A stretch of 64,000 nt of DNA from Kingella oralis (lineage in GTDB: Bacteria > Pseudomonadota > Gammaproteobacteria > Burkholderiales > Neisseriaceae): contig NZ_CP059569.1 in assembly GCF_014054985.1 (NCBI RefSeq), positions 2,108,001 through 2,172,000 of the forward strand, given 5' to 3'. The notes beneath the pieces are model-generated. The model saw nothing but the letters and a program-made list of their open reading frames with translations, made no database searches and was not told the DNA's origin. The first letter of the stretch is position 1. Each line of letters begins with the position of its first letter. Positions 57,041 to 64,000 of this stretch are shown here, piece after piece. The position numbers and the translations under genes were made by a program.

Positions 57041-57388
57041 TTGGCTCATCGCTTCGGCAAAGCCTATCGGCTGCTCACAACGGAAGAGTTCTCTTCCGTT
57101 TTTGCGTTAAGAAAACAGCGTTCGCGCAGCTTTTTGGCGGTGCTGCAATCGGAAAACAATGCGCTGGGACACGCGCGTTTGGGCTTGGTGGTCGGCAAAA
57201 AAGCCGCCAAGCGGGCAAACAAACGCAATTACATGAAGCGCGTCATCCGCGAATGGTTCAGGCTGCACCGGCAAGAGCTGCCCGCCAAAGATTTTGTGGT
57301 GCGCGTGCGCGTGATGTTTGGGCGCGGGCAGTATCACGAAGTCTGCCAACAGTTGGCGGAATTGATGCTGCCGCGCAAATGTCGGTAA
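57041..57388 (+). CDS. rnpA: Ribonuclease P protein component
   Basis: 115 residues from a TTG at 57041 that directly abuts the rpmH stop codon, so the two are translationally linked. The RNA-binding signature ANKRNYMKRVIREWFRLHR (RNR motif) is intact. It assists the RNase P RNA in maturing tRNA 5' ends. A DUS pair follows the gene, then an unknown gene in place of the usual yidD. Confidence 0.95.
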   Translation: MAHRFGKAYRLLTTEEFSSVFALRKQRSRSFLAVLQSENNALGHARLGLVVGKKAAKRANKRNYMKRVIREWFRLHRQELPAKDFVVRVRVMFGRGQYHEVCQQLAELMLPRKCR

Positions 57389-57389
57389 T

Positions 57390-57433
57390 GTTTCAGGCAG
57401 CCTGAAAGTTGGCTTTTCAGGCTGCCTGAAAAC
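57390..57433 (+). repeat. Opposed DUS dialects after rnpA
   Basis: TTTCAGGCAGCCTGAAAG at about 57391 and TTTTCAGGCTGCCTGAAAAC at about 57415 together give DUS copies in both orientations and both the king (AGGCAGCCTGAA) and sim (AGGCTGCCTGAA) spelling. They can pair into a hairpin behind rnpA. Confidence 0.6.
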
Positions 57434-57453
57434 ACGTTTACAAAAGAATACGC

Positions 57454-57975
57454 ATGAAAACCATCACACTCCATCCTTTGCACGGCATAGAAATCGAAGG
57501 GCTGGGCACGCTGCAATTCGGGCAAAGCCGGCAGGATGTCGTCGCGCTTTTGGGCAAGCCTAGCAGCGGCGAAACCGAACAGCTTTATTACGACGGCTTA
57601 GGCTTGCGCGTAGATTTGGACCGCACGGACGGCGTGGAGTTTATGGAATTTTCCCGCGCCGAAAACGGTGATTACCAACTCTCATTGTATGGCACAGACC
57701 CGCTTGCCCTGCCCGCCACGCAATTAACCGCGCTGCTTGCCGAAAAAGACCCCGCGGGCATAGACGACAGCGAAGCCCCTTGCTGCTATGGCTATACCCA
57801 TCTCTCCATCGGCGTTTGGCGCGACTTTGCCGAAGAACACGTTTTAGCCGACATCGCCCAAATGCGCAAAAACGGCGAAGATGCCGATGCCGCCTGGCTG
57901 CAAGAAGATTTGGAAAAATCGCGCTGTTTTTGGACGGTCGGCATCGGCAAGCCCGATTATTACACGGCAGCCTGA
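57454..57975 (+). CDS. Unknown soluble protein between rnpA and yidD
   Basis: 173 residues, [56 protein letters not shown] and onward, acidic, with no membrane segment. The [14 protein letters not shown] segment resembles the start of SmpA/BamE-like or similar beta domains, but I cannot assign it. A few bases before its stop a partial DUS lies (ACGGCAGCCTGAAAG). Its position splits the conserved rnpA-yidD pair. Confidence 0.55.
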   Translation: MKTITLHPLHGIEIEGLGTLQFGQSRQDVVALLGKPSSGETEQLYYDGLGLRVDLDRTDGVEFMEFSRAENGDYQLSLYGTDPLALPATQLTALLAEKDPAGIDDSEAPCCYGYTHLSIGVWRDFAEEHVLADIAQMRKNGEDADAAWLQEDLEKSRCFWTVGIGKPDYYTAA

Positions 57976-57986
57976 AAGCCGATTTT

Positions 57987-58199
57987 ATGTTCCGCAAACT
58001 CTTTCTCGCGCTTATCCGTTTTTACCAACTCTGCATCAGCCCGCTTATCCCGCCGCGCTGCCGCTACACGCCCACTTGTTCGCAATACGCGATTGAAGCC
58101 GTGCGCAAATATGGCGCGCTCAAAGGCGGCTGGCTCGCCCTCAAACGGCTTGCCCGTTGCCACCCTTGGGGCGGCTGCGGTTACGACCCCGTCCCCTAG
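57987..58199 (+). CDS. yidD: Membrane protein insertion efficiency factor YidD
   Basis: 70 residues, full length: [62 protein letters not shown] carries the conserved cysteines and the PTCSQY and HPWG.GGYDPVP motifs. It acts with YidC at the inner membrane. It is 18 bases ahead of yidC, as in most bacteria. Confidence 0.95.
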   Translation: MFRKLFLALIRFYQLCISPLIPPRCRYTPTCSQYAIEAVRKYGALKGGWLALKRLARCHPWGGCGYDPVP

Positions 58200-58216
58200 T
58201 TTTAGGAAACACTCTC

Positions 58217-59923
58217 ATGCAACAGCAAAACCCATCCGATTTCAAACGAATGCTGACCACCGCCGCTGTGGCGATTGTCTTTATGATGGCTTGGCAACAC
58301 TTCTTCCCAGCCGCCCAGCCGCAACAGCAACAAGCCGCGCAACAGCAGCAAACCGCCGCGCAGCCGCAAGCCGCCCCATTGGGCGCAACCGTGCCCGTGA
58401 GCGTGGAAACTGACACCGTTAAAGCCACGATAGACGAAAAATCAGGCGATTTGCGCGGCTTAACCCTGCAACACTACGATGCCACCCACGACACCGCGCA
58501 AAGTTTCACCCTGTTCGCCGACGGCAAGCCGCTCACTTATGTTGCCCAATCCAATTTGGTGGATGCCAACGGCAACAATATTTTGGCCAACGCTAATTTT
58601 CAGGCTGCCTCAAAATCGCAAACGCTCAACGGCGACAAACTGGAAGTGCGTCTCACTGCCCCCGCGCAAAATGGCGTGCAAGTAGACAAAATTTACACGT
58701 TTACCAAAGGCAGCTATTTGGTCAACGTGCGCTTTGAGGTGAAAAACACCAGCAGCCAAGCCGTGAAGCTCGGCACGTCGTACCAAATCGTGCGCGACAA
58801 CAGCAAGCCCGCAGGCGAAGGCTGGTTTACCAGCAGCTATGTGGGTCCTGTTTTATACACGCCCGATGCCGACGCATTCCAAAAAGTGCAATTCGCCACG
58901 CTGGACAAAGACTTTGAAGCAGGCAAAGACACCGCCGAATACCAACGCAAAGCCTCGGGCGGCTATGTGGGCATGATTCAGCACTACTTCGCCTCCGCAT
59001 GGATTATGCAGCCTGAAAACGGCGAAAACCTGTGCACAGGCGGCTCATGCACCATCGGCATCAAACGCCTGCCCAGCAACCTATACAGCGCAGGCGTAAA
59101 CACCGCTGCGGTGGACATCCCCGCAGGCGGCAGCAAAACCTTCGCCGCTAATTTATACGCCGGCCCGCAAGTAACCAGCATCCTGAAAACCATCGCCCCA
59201 AAATTTGAACTCACCAAAGACTACGGGCGCGTGCACATTTTCGCCTCGCCGCTGTTTGCCCTGCTCAACTGGCTGCACGGCATCATCGGCAACTGGGGCT
59301 GGGCGATTATCGTGCTGACTTTGATTGTGAAAGCCATCCTGTTCCCGCTCAACCAAAAAGCCTACAAATCCATGGCAAAAATGCGCTCCATCCAGCCCAA
59401 AATGGAAGCATTGAAGAAAAAATACCCCAACCCCGAAGACCGCATGGCGATGCAACAAGAGCTGATGAAGCTGTACCGCGATGAGAAAATCAACCCGCTG
59501 GGCGGTTGCCTGCCGATGCTGATTCAAATGCCGATTTTCATCGGGCTGTATTGGATGATTTTCCTATCGGTGGAATTGCGCCAAGCGCCGTGGCTGGGCT
59601 GGATTCACGACCTGTCGCGCCCCGACCCGTTCTACATCCTGCCGATTCTGATGGCGGTAACCATGTATCTGCAAACCAAAATGAGCCCGCCGCCCAGCGA
59701 CCCCACCCAAGCGCAAATGATGAAAATCATGCCGCTGATGTTCTCGGTGATGTTCTTCTTCTTCCCCGCCGCGCTGGTGCTGTATTACGTGGTGAACAAC
59801 CTGCTGACGATTGCCCAGCAATGGCTGATTAACCGCCAAACCGCCGCCGCTGCACCCGCCAACGGCGCGCCCAAAGCGGAAGTGTTGGACAAAGAGCCGG
59901 CAAAAAACAAAAAGAAAAAATAA
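58217..59923 (+). CDS. yidC: Membrane protein insertase YidC
   Basis: 568 residues from the ATG at 58217. An N-terminal helix, then a Gln-rich linker (residues about 35-60), a periplasmic beta domain, and the conserved insertase core near the C-terminus (LLNWLHGIIGNWGWAIIVLTLIVKAILFPLNQKAYKSMAKM, GGCLPMLIQMPIFIGLYWMIF, ALVLYYVVNNLLTIAQQWLI). YidC folds and inserts inner-membrane proteins. The usual next gene mnmE does not follow within the window. Confidence 0.97.
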   Translation: MQQQNPSDFKRMLTTAAVAIVFMMAWQHFFPAAQPQQQQAAQQQQTAAQPQAAPLGATVPVSVETDTVKATIDEKSGDLRGLTLQHYDATHDTAQSFTLFADGKPLTYVAQSNLVDANGNNILANANFQAASKSQTLNGDKLEVRLTAPAQNGVQVDKIYTFTKGSYLVNVRFEVKNTSSQAVKLGTSYQIVRDNSKPAGEGWFTSSYVGPVLYTPDADAFQKVQFATLDKDFEAGKDTAEYQRKASGGYVGMIQHYFASAWIMQPENGENLCTGGSCTIGIKRLPSNLYSAGVNTAAVDIPAGGSKTFAANLYAGPQVTSILKTIAPKFELTKDYGRVHIFASPLFALLNWLHGIIGNWGWAIIVLTLIVKAILFPLNQKAYKSMAKMRSIQPKMEALKKKYPNPEDRMAMQQELMKLYRDEKINPLGGCLPMLIQMPIFIGLYWMIFLSVELRQAPWLGWIHDLSRPDPFYILPILMAVTMYLQTKMSPPPSDPTQAQMMKIMPLMFSVMFFFFPAALVLYYVVNNLLTIAQQWLINRQTAAAAPANGAPKAEVLDKEPAKNKKKK

Positions 59924-60068
59924 ACGCTGATGCGTTTCAGGCTGCCTAATCGGTGAACGATAGGCAGCCTGAACTGTTTTTAGGGCGCGCAAAGGCAGCC
60001 TGAAATCCAAAATGGCGCGGCGGCGCGATGTGCCGTTGCCGTTTTCAGGCTGCCGCAGCCACCTGCCT

Positions 60069-60716
60069 TTACCTTATCTCGCCCCGCTCCCGCAAATACG
60101 CCGCCATCGCCGCCGCATCGTCTAACACCACCGCGCCCGCCACCTGCATTTCACGCCACGCCACTGCCACCGTGTCCGCCGCGATGCCACGGCACGCCGC
60201 CCTATTCACCAGCACTTGCCAATCGCCGCCGCGCAAAAGCTGCAACACCGTGGTTTTCACGCAATAATCCGTTGCCAAGCCGCCCACCAGCAACACCGTC
60301 GCGCCCTTGTCGCGCAGCCATTCAATCAGCCCCGTGCTCAATTTTTCCGCCAAATCGTGATAACACGCGCCGTAGGGGTGCATATCGGGCTCAACGCCTT
60401 TCCACACGCAAAAATCGTAGGCGGCAACGGGTGGCAATTCGTCCAGCAATTCAAAGCCTTGCGTGCCAACAATGGCGTGCGCCACCCAAGCCTCGCGCGC
60501 GTTGGGCAAGCCTGTGGGGCGCAGTTGCTCGGCATGGCTGGCGCAAATCCAGCGGGCGGCGGGGCTGTGCGCGTCTTTGCTCATCACGCGCAGCTGGGCA
60601 AGCCGCGCTTGGGCGTTGAGTTCCGCCGCAATCCGATGCCCTTCGTGCACGGGCAATTCGGCAGGGCAAAGCGGGGTAAAGGTTTTTTGCGCATCAATGT
60701 CTAGGGAAACAATCAT
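60069..60716 (-). CDS. pncA: Nicotinamidase (isochorismatase-like hydrolase)
   Basis: 215 residues. SLDIDAQKTFTPLCPAELPVHEG holds the catalytic Asp, HPYGACYHDLAEKLSTGLIEWLRDKGATVLLVGGLATDYCVKTT holds the catalytic Cys. This is the PncA branch of isochorismatase-fold enzymes, which makes nicotinate from nicotinamide in NAD salvage. It converges on yidC across a DUS-rich gap of about 140 bases. Confidence 0.9.
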   Translation of the reverse strand: MIVSLDIDAQKTFTPLCPAELPVHEGHRIAAELNAQARLAQLRVMSKDAHSPAARWICASHAEQLRPTGLPNAREAWVAHAIVGTQGFELLDELPPVAAYDFCVWKGVEPDMHPYGACYHDLAEKLSTGLIEWLRDKGATVLLVGGLATDYCVKTTVLQLLRGGDWQVLVNRAACRGIAADTVAVAWREMQVAGAVVLDDAAAMAAYLRERGEIR

Positions 60717-60788
60717 GGTATTCCTTGCTGTTATCGGTTTTCAGGCTGCCTATTATTCACCACAAAGGCAGCCTGAAATCATTTCGCG

Positions 60789-60920
60789 TTACACAAATTC
60801 GGTCAAATGCTCCGCGCTCACGCCTGTGTTGGGGTCTATCCCCAAATCGTCGCTGTCGCCCGACGAAGCGCAACCTGCCAACGCCAAGCCCGCCAGCATA
60901 ATCCAAAACCATTTTTTCAT
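60789..60920 (-). CDS. Small lipoprotein
   Basis: 43 residues: MKKWFWIMLAGLALAGCASSGDSDDLGIDPNTGVSAEHLTEFV. A lipoprotein signal with the lipidated Cys at 17, then a short acidic tail. It is too short for most gene finders. The ATG at 60920 has AAGGATGA upstream. A DUS pair follows it. Such mini-lipoproteins occur next to many neisserial genes; function unknown. Confidence 0.6.
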   Translation of the reverse strand: MKKWFWIMLAGLALAGCASSGDSDDLGIDPNTGVSAEHLTEFV

Positions 60921-61077
60921 GGCAATCATCCTTGTTCATAGTGTGGAAAAGCCACGATTGTAGCACAAGCCGTTTTCAGGCTGCCTTTTGCCACCGCCAG
61001 CCATTGCGCTGCGCCCCTTGTTTTGCCACAATAAGCCATCTTGTTTAAGCCACTTTGTTAATTAAGGCAGCCTGAAA

Positions 61078-61923
61078 ATGTATCGCGCTCTCCTGTTGAT
61101 TACGGCACTCCTGCTTTGCGCCTGCGCCACCGAATGGCACATTCGCCGCAGCGACAACGGCAAAACCGCGCTGCGTCTGCAAAGCGTGCGCAACAGCACG
61201 CTGCCTGAAAACGGCTTAACCTTTATCCGTCCGAGCGATTTGCGCGCAGGCGATATTTTGTTTTCTTCCGAGGGCAGCATCCGCTCGCTGGGCATCCGCG
61301 TGTTCAGTAACGCCGCCGTGAGCCATTCGTTTATCTATTTGGGCGACGGCAACATCGCCGAAGCCGTGGGCAGCGGCACGCGCATCCGCCCGCTCGCCGA
61401 CACGCTCCAAGAAACCAATCTCACCGTTGCCTTTCGCCGCCCCGATTTAACCCCCGAAAACATCCAAGCCATCATTGCCTTTGCCCAAGAAAAAAACGGC
61501 AGCGGCTACAACCACCTCGGCATCGCGCTGCAAGCCCCGTTTTCCATCGCGCGAAACGCCTGCGAACTGCCCGTTATCCCCCGCGCCATGCGCCATTTGT
61601 GTCTCAACGCGCTCGCCACCATCACCGTCCCCTCGCTCGGCAGCAAGCGGCTGTTTTGTTCGCAATTAGTCATCGAAGCCTTCAACCGCGCAGGCAAACC
61701 GCTCACCACCGTCCAACCGCAATGGGTGGACCCATCCGACATCCTGCACATGCGCGAAGACGACATCGCCACCATCGCCCCCGTTGCCAAGCTGCAATAC
61801 ATCGGGCATCTGCAATGCACGCCCTCCATCTGGAACCTCAGTTGCCAAACCCGGCCAGCGCCGCATCCGCCATCATCCGACAGCCCGCCAAACCCCGATT
61901 TTCAGGCTGCCGATGGCAACTAG
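61078..61923 (+). CDS. YiiX/YaeF-like lipoprotein (NlpC/P60-type fold)
   Basis: 281 residues. MYRALLLITALLLCACATEW is a lipoprotein signal (LCAC, Cys at 16). The papain-like domain has VSHSFIYLGDGNIAEAVG with the conserved His and LGSKRLFCSQLVIEAFNRAGKP with the conserved Cys, the permuted arrangement of YiiX. Such proteins are anchored at the outer membrane and probably cleave an amide bond; the substrate is unknown. A partial DUS overlaps its stop. Confidence 0.8.
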   Translation: MYRALLLITALLLCACATEWHIRRSDNGKTALRLQSVRNSTLPENGLTFIRPSDLRAGDILFSSEGSIRSLGIRVFSNAAVSHSFIYLGDGNIAEAVGSGTRIRPLADTLQETNLTVAFRRPDLTPENIQAIIAFAQEKNGSGYNHLGIALQAPFSIARNACELPVIPRAMRHLCLNALATITVPSLGSKRLFCSQLVIEAFNRAGKPLTTVQPQWVDPSDILHMREDDIATIAPVAKLQYIGHLQCTPSIWNLSCQTRPAPHPPSSDSPPNPDFQAADGN

Positions 61924-61960
61924 CGCAGCCTGAAAATCCACCCGACCCGTTTAACCCGCC

Positions 61961-62602
61961 ATGCCGCAAAAATCCACCCTGCGCTATCTGCGCTACGGCT
62001 TCCTGCTCAGCATCCTCAGCATTTTCGCCCTGCAAGCATGGTGCGCATGGCAAGTCTACCAATACGCCCACGCCCCCGCCGCGCTGCCCAAACACGCCGA
62101 TGCCGCCGTCGTTTTAGGCGCAGCCGCATGGGGCGACAAGCCCTCGCCCGTGTTCCGCGAGCGCATCAACCACGCCATCGCCCTGTATCAATCCGAACGT
62201 GTGGAAAAACTCATCTTCACAGGCGGCACGCGCAAAGAAGGCTACCCCAGCGAAGGCGAAGTCGCCCGCAAATTCGCCCTCAAACAAGGCATCCCCAGCC
62301 ACGACATCATCTACGAAACCCGCTCCAAAGACACCTATCAGAACCTCGTCAATACCCGCTTGCTGATGCAAAAACACAAACTGCACCACGTCATCATCGT
62401 GAGCGACCCCTACCACATGGCGCGCGCCATCGCCATCGCCCGCGATCTCGGCATCCCCGCCACCCCGTCGCCCACGCCCACCAGCCGCTACACCGAAGCA
62501 TCCGAGCAGGCCCGCTGGAAATTTTTCATTGAAGAAAGCTACTCGCTGTTTATCTACCGCCTGCTGCACGCGGGGCGTACGGTGTTGAATTGGATAGATT
62601 AG
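61961..62602 (+). CDS. YdcF/SanA-family (DUF218) envelope protein
   Basis: 213 residues: an N-terminal membrane helix (YGFLLSILSIFALQAWCAW) and a periplasmic DUF218 domain with AAVVLGAAAWGDKPSPVFRERINHAIALYQ, FTGGTRKEGYPSEGEVARKFAL and VIIVSDPYHMARAIAIARDLGI. E. coli relatives (SanA, ElyC, YdcF) work in envelope integrity. It follows the YiiX-like gene by 37 bases, so the two may be cotranscribed. Confidence 0.88.
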   Translation: MPQKSTLRYLRYGFLLSILSIFALQAWCAWQVYQYAHAPAALPKHADAAVVLGAAAWGDKPSPVFRERINHAIALYQSERVEKLIFTGGTRKEGYPSEGEVARKFALKQGIPSHDIIYETRSKDTYQNLVNTRLLMQKHKLHHVIIVSDPYHMARAIAIARDLGIPATPSPTPTSRYTEASEQARWKFFIEESYSLFIYRLLHAGRTVLNWID

Positions 62603-63061
62603 GCAGCCTGAAAAGCCTTATCCCCGTTTTCAGGCTGCCTCAAAGCCCAAACCAAAGAGCAGCCTGAAAACCACCCCCGCATAACAAAACCCCTGCCAAA
62701 CCGATTACACGCGGTTTGCAGGGGTTTGATTCAAATACAATCAGAGCATCGAGCGCCCAACCAAACAGCACGTTGCCGGCATCATCATTGCCGCCCTTGC
62801 TGCTGCGGCTGCCGTTATCGCTTGAGTTTGCCGTCATGCCCTGAGCGCACGGCTTTCCGCTTTCTACACGAATATTTGCACTTCGGCGGGCAGGCGGCTT
62901 AAATAAATAGGCATTCTTTTGAATCTTTGAATTTCAGGCTACCCATGCGGATGCAATCGGCAGCCTGAAAACAGAAAACAGTATTAAGGTTTACGGCGGC
63001 ATTTATCTAACGCCGCGGCAACCGTTAAACCCAAACCCATACAGCGCAGAGCGCGCAAAAC
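62603..63061. other. Intergenic region with terminators
   Basis: About 460 bases: a DUS pair closing the DUF218 gene (62602-62640), a strong terminator (62687-62727), a DUS at 62960, and otherwise no gene. One frame around 62740-62824 reads SIERPTKQHVAGIIIAALAAAAAVIA and stops at TGA, but it has no start and is discarded (see rejected items). Confidence 0.6.
62687..62727 (+). terminator. Hairpin with T run
   Basis: AAACCCCTGCCAAACCG pairs with CGGTTTGCAGGGGTTT, one bulged base, with A's before and T's behind. It is a strong rho-independent terminator of either strand, not a DUS. Confidence 0.75.
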
Positions 63062-63100
63062 AAAACCTGCTTCAACCTAAACAGGTTTGAAGCAGGTTTT
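63062..63100 (-). terminator. Hairpin after the tRNA-Arg-tRNA-Glu unit
   Basis: AAAACCTGCTTCAA (63062-63075) and TTGAAGCAGGTTTT (63087-63100) form a 14-base stem, 8 bases past the 3' end of tRNA-Glu on the minus strand. Confidence 0.7.
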
Positions 63101-63107
63101 GAAAACT

Positions 63108-63182
63108 TGGCACGCCCAGGGGGAATCGAACCCCCGTTACCGCCGTGAAAGGGCGATGTCCTAACCGCTAGACGATGGGCGC
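63108..63182 (-). tRNA. tRNA-Glu (TTC)
   Basis: Minus strand, 75 bases with encoded CCA: acceptor GCGCCCA pairs with TGGGCGT (one G-U pair), anticodon loop CTTTCAC gives TTC, T arm GGGTTCGATTCCC. It is 18 bases downstream of tRNA-Arg and probably shares its promoter. Confidence 0.95.
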
Positions 63183-63200
63183 GTCTAAAAATAGATTTCT

Positions 63201-63277
63201 TGGCGCACCCGGAGCGATTCGAACGCCCGACCCTCTGGTTCGTAGCCAGATACTCTATCCAACTGAGCTACGGGTGC
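63201..63277 (-). tRNA. tRNA-Arg (ACG)
   Basis: Minus strand, 77 bases with encoded CCA: acceptor GCACCCG pairs with CGGGTGC, anticodon loop CTACGAA gives ACG, read as ICG after deamination. T arm GCGTTCGAATCGC. First gene of the pair. Confidence 0.95.
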
Positions 63278-63284
63278 GTATTTG

Positions 63285-63314
63285 CATATCCAATTTAATC
63301 TCAATGCAAGTCAA
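63285..63314 (-). promoter_or_regulatory. Possible promoter of tRNA-Arg-tRNA-Glu
   Basis: Minus strand: -35 TTGACT (63309-63314), 18 bases, -10-like GATATG (63285-63290), directly before tRNA-Arg. The -10 is weak, and its distance to the tRNA is short. Confidence 0.4.
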
Positions 63315-63403
63315 GAAAGCGCGAATAATACAGAGCAATCCCTGCCTTGTAAAGCACAATTTCGCACCCATTCGACAATATTATGTTTTCATTGCAGATA
63401 TTA

Positions 63404-64000
63404 TTACACCATGCTGATGCCTGATATTTCTTGCGCGATGCGGGCGGCGTAGTTGTCGGTCATGCCGCCGATAAAATCCAAAATTTTCATATACGCCAAA
63501 TACAAGCTGTCGCGTTCGGTAATCGGGTCGTTTTCCAGCAGGCTTAATGCGAGTTTGTGCTGCTTTTTGCAGTTGCCCGAAATAATCAGCGCGTGGGCGG
63601 CGGGTACAAGCAAATCCAGCATGGAGGCGATGCAGGAAAACGCCGCCAATTCTACTTTCACGCGGTGGCGGAAAATGCGCTCTCGGGCGAGCGTTTTGGC
63701 GTTTTGCAATGCTTCGTGCACGGCGACGGGGCTTTGTTCAATCAGGTCTTTGCCTTGAAAATCGCCGTGGAGCAGGGCGGCGTGGTGGCTGATGAAGGTT
63801 TGCGCGATGCCGTCAATCGCCGCGCCGATGCCGATGCCGCGCATCATGGCGGTGCGTTCGCGCGGGCTGGTGGCGTGTTGGGTGGCTTCGGGGGCAACGA
63901 GCGGGGCGAGGATGTCGGCGATTTCTTGGTGGTGCAGCAAATCTAGGCTCACGGCATCTTCCAAGTCCATCAGGGCGTAGCAGATGTCGTCGGCGGCTTC
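63404..64000 (-). CDS. dgt: dGTP triphosphohydrolase-like protein (C-terminal part, starts outside)
   Basis: Partial: the frame is open at base 64000. The visible part reads EAADDICYALMDLEDAVSLDLL at the window edge, then HATSPRERTAMMRGIGIGAAIDGI and ALIISGNCKKQHKLALSLLENDPITERDSLYLAYMKILDFIGGMTDNYAARIAQEISG. The ADDICYALMDLEDA motif is the metal/active-site helix of Dgt-type HD-domain enzymes. It hydrolyses dGTP to deoxyguanosine and triphosphate. An internal ATG at 63970 is not the start. Confidence 0.85.
   Translation of the reverse strand, partial: EAADDICYALMDLEDAVSLDLLHHQEIADILAPLVAPEATQHATSPRERTAMMRGIGIGAAIDGIAQTFISHHAALLHGDFQGKDLIEQSPVAVHEALQNAKTLARERIFRHRVKVELAAFSCIASMLDLLVPAAHALIISGNCKKQHKLALSLLENDPITERDSLYLAYMKILDFIGGMTDNYAARIAQEISGISMV

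Noticed and set aside
62740..62824. Short hydrophobic frame SIERPTKQHVAGIIIAALAAAAAVIA before a TGA
   Set aside because: No start codon and an upstream stop; too short to call, perhaps a fragment of a lost gene.

Overview
The window comes from a naturally competent member of the Neisseriaceae, most likely Kingella or a close relative. The 12-mer AGGCAGCCTGAA and its complement, the Kingella-type DNA uptake sequence (DUS), recur throughout, often as inverted pairs after genes and also inside coding regions. Housekeeping genes (tuf, rpsJ, rpsL-rpsG-fusA, lysS, dnaA, dnaN, rpmH, rnpA, yidC, ilvD, argG, waaA) are of neisserial/betaproteobacterial type. I could not run a search, so the species is not resolved.

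Layout. 1-9300: the start of a cardiolipin synthase gene, tuf-rpsJ, tRNA-Lys, prlC, two broken genes (a PerM/AI-2E-type transporter and a DUF805 protein), a DoxX protein, comF, trmL and an RlpA lipoprotein. 9.7-19 kb: a TerC-CBS membrane protein, a PhnD-like protein, lysS, cbpA-cbpM, dciA, an IS1016-like insertion sequence sitting exactly on the start of a lipid-modified azurin gene, and waaA. 19-22 kb: rpsL-rpsG-fusA. 22.3-27.2 kb: a type III restriction-modification locus whose mod gene carries a pentanucleotide repeat in an out-of-frame copy number. It also has Neisseria-type uptake sequences and dRS3 repeats, so it looks imported. 27-47 kb: YchJ, pirin, aroG, an ABC ATPase, an aldo-keto reductase, cdsA, uppS, a Spy-like protein, aroQ plus a shikimate-dehydrogenase-like gene, an AT-rich foreign gene, an AAHS-type transporter, hemJ, a CYTH protein ending inside a MITE, rpmB-rpmG, an ABC permease, tRNA-Gly and ilvD. 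47-60 kb: argG, ruvA, then the replication-origin neighbourhood: dnaN, two small membrane proteins, dnaA, DnaA boxes, an SPFH protein, a tandem family of four related membrane proteins, then rpmH-rnpA-(unknown)-yidD-yidC. 60-64 kb: pncA, two lipoproteins, a YdcF/SanA protein, tRNA-Glu and tRNA-Arg, and the end of dgt.

Most notable points: (1) the phase-variable, currently OFF type III mod gene in a locus with a foreign DUS dialect; (2) the IS insertion that separates the azurin gene from what looks like an FNR-dependent promoter while leaving its start codon intact; (3) the four-member membrane-protein family beside dnaA, one member broken at a T8 tract; (4) several single-base frameshifts; (5) the ancestral str-S10 ribosomal cluster cut into at least two pieces; (6) small repeat families linked to the uptake sequences. 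The frameshifts could be real decay, reversible switching or sequencing error, and raw reads would be needed to decide.
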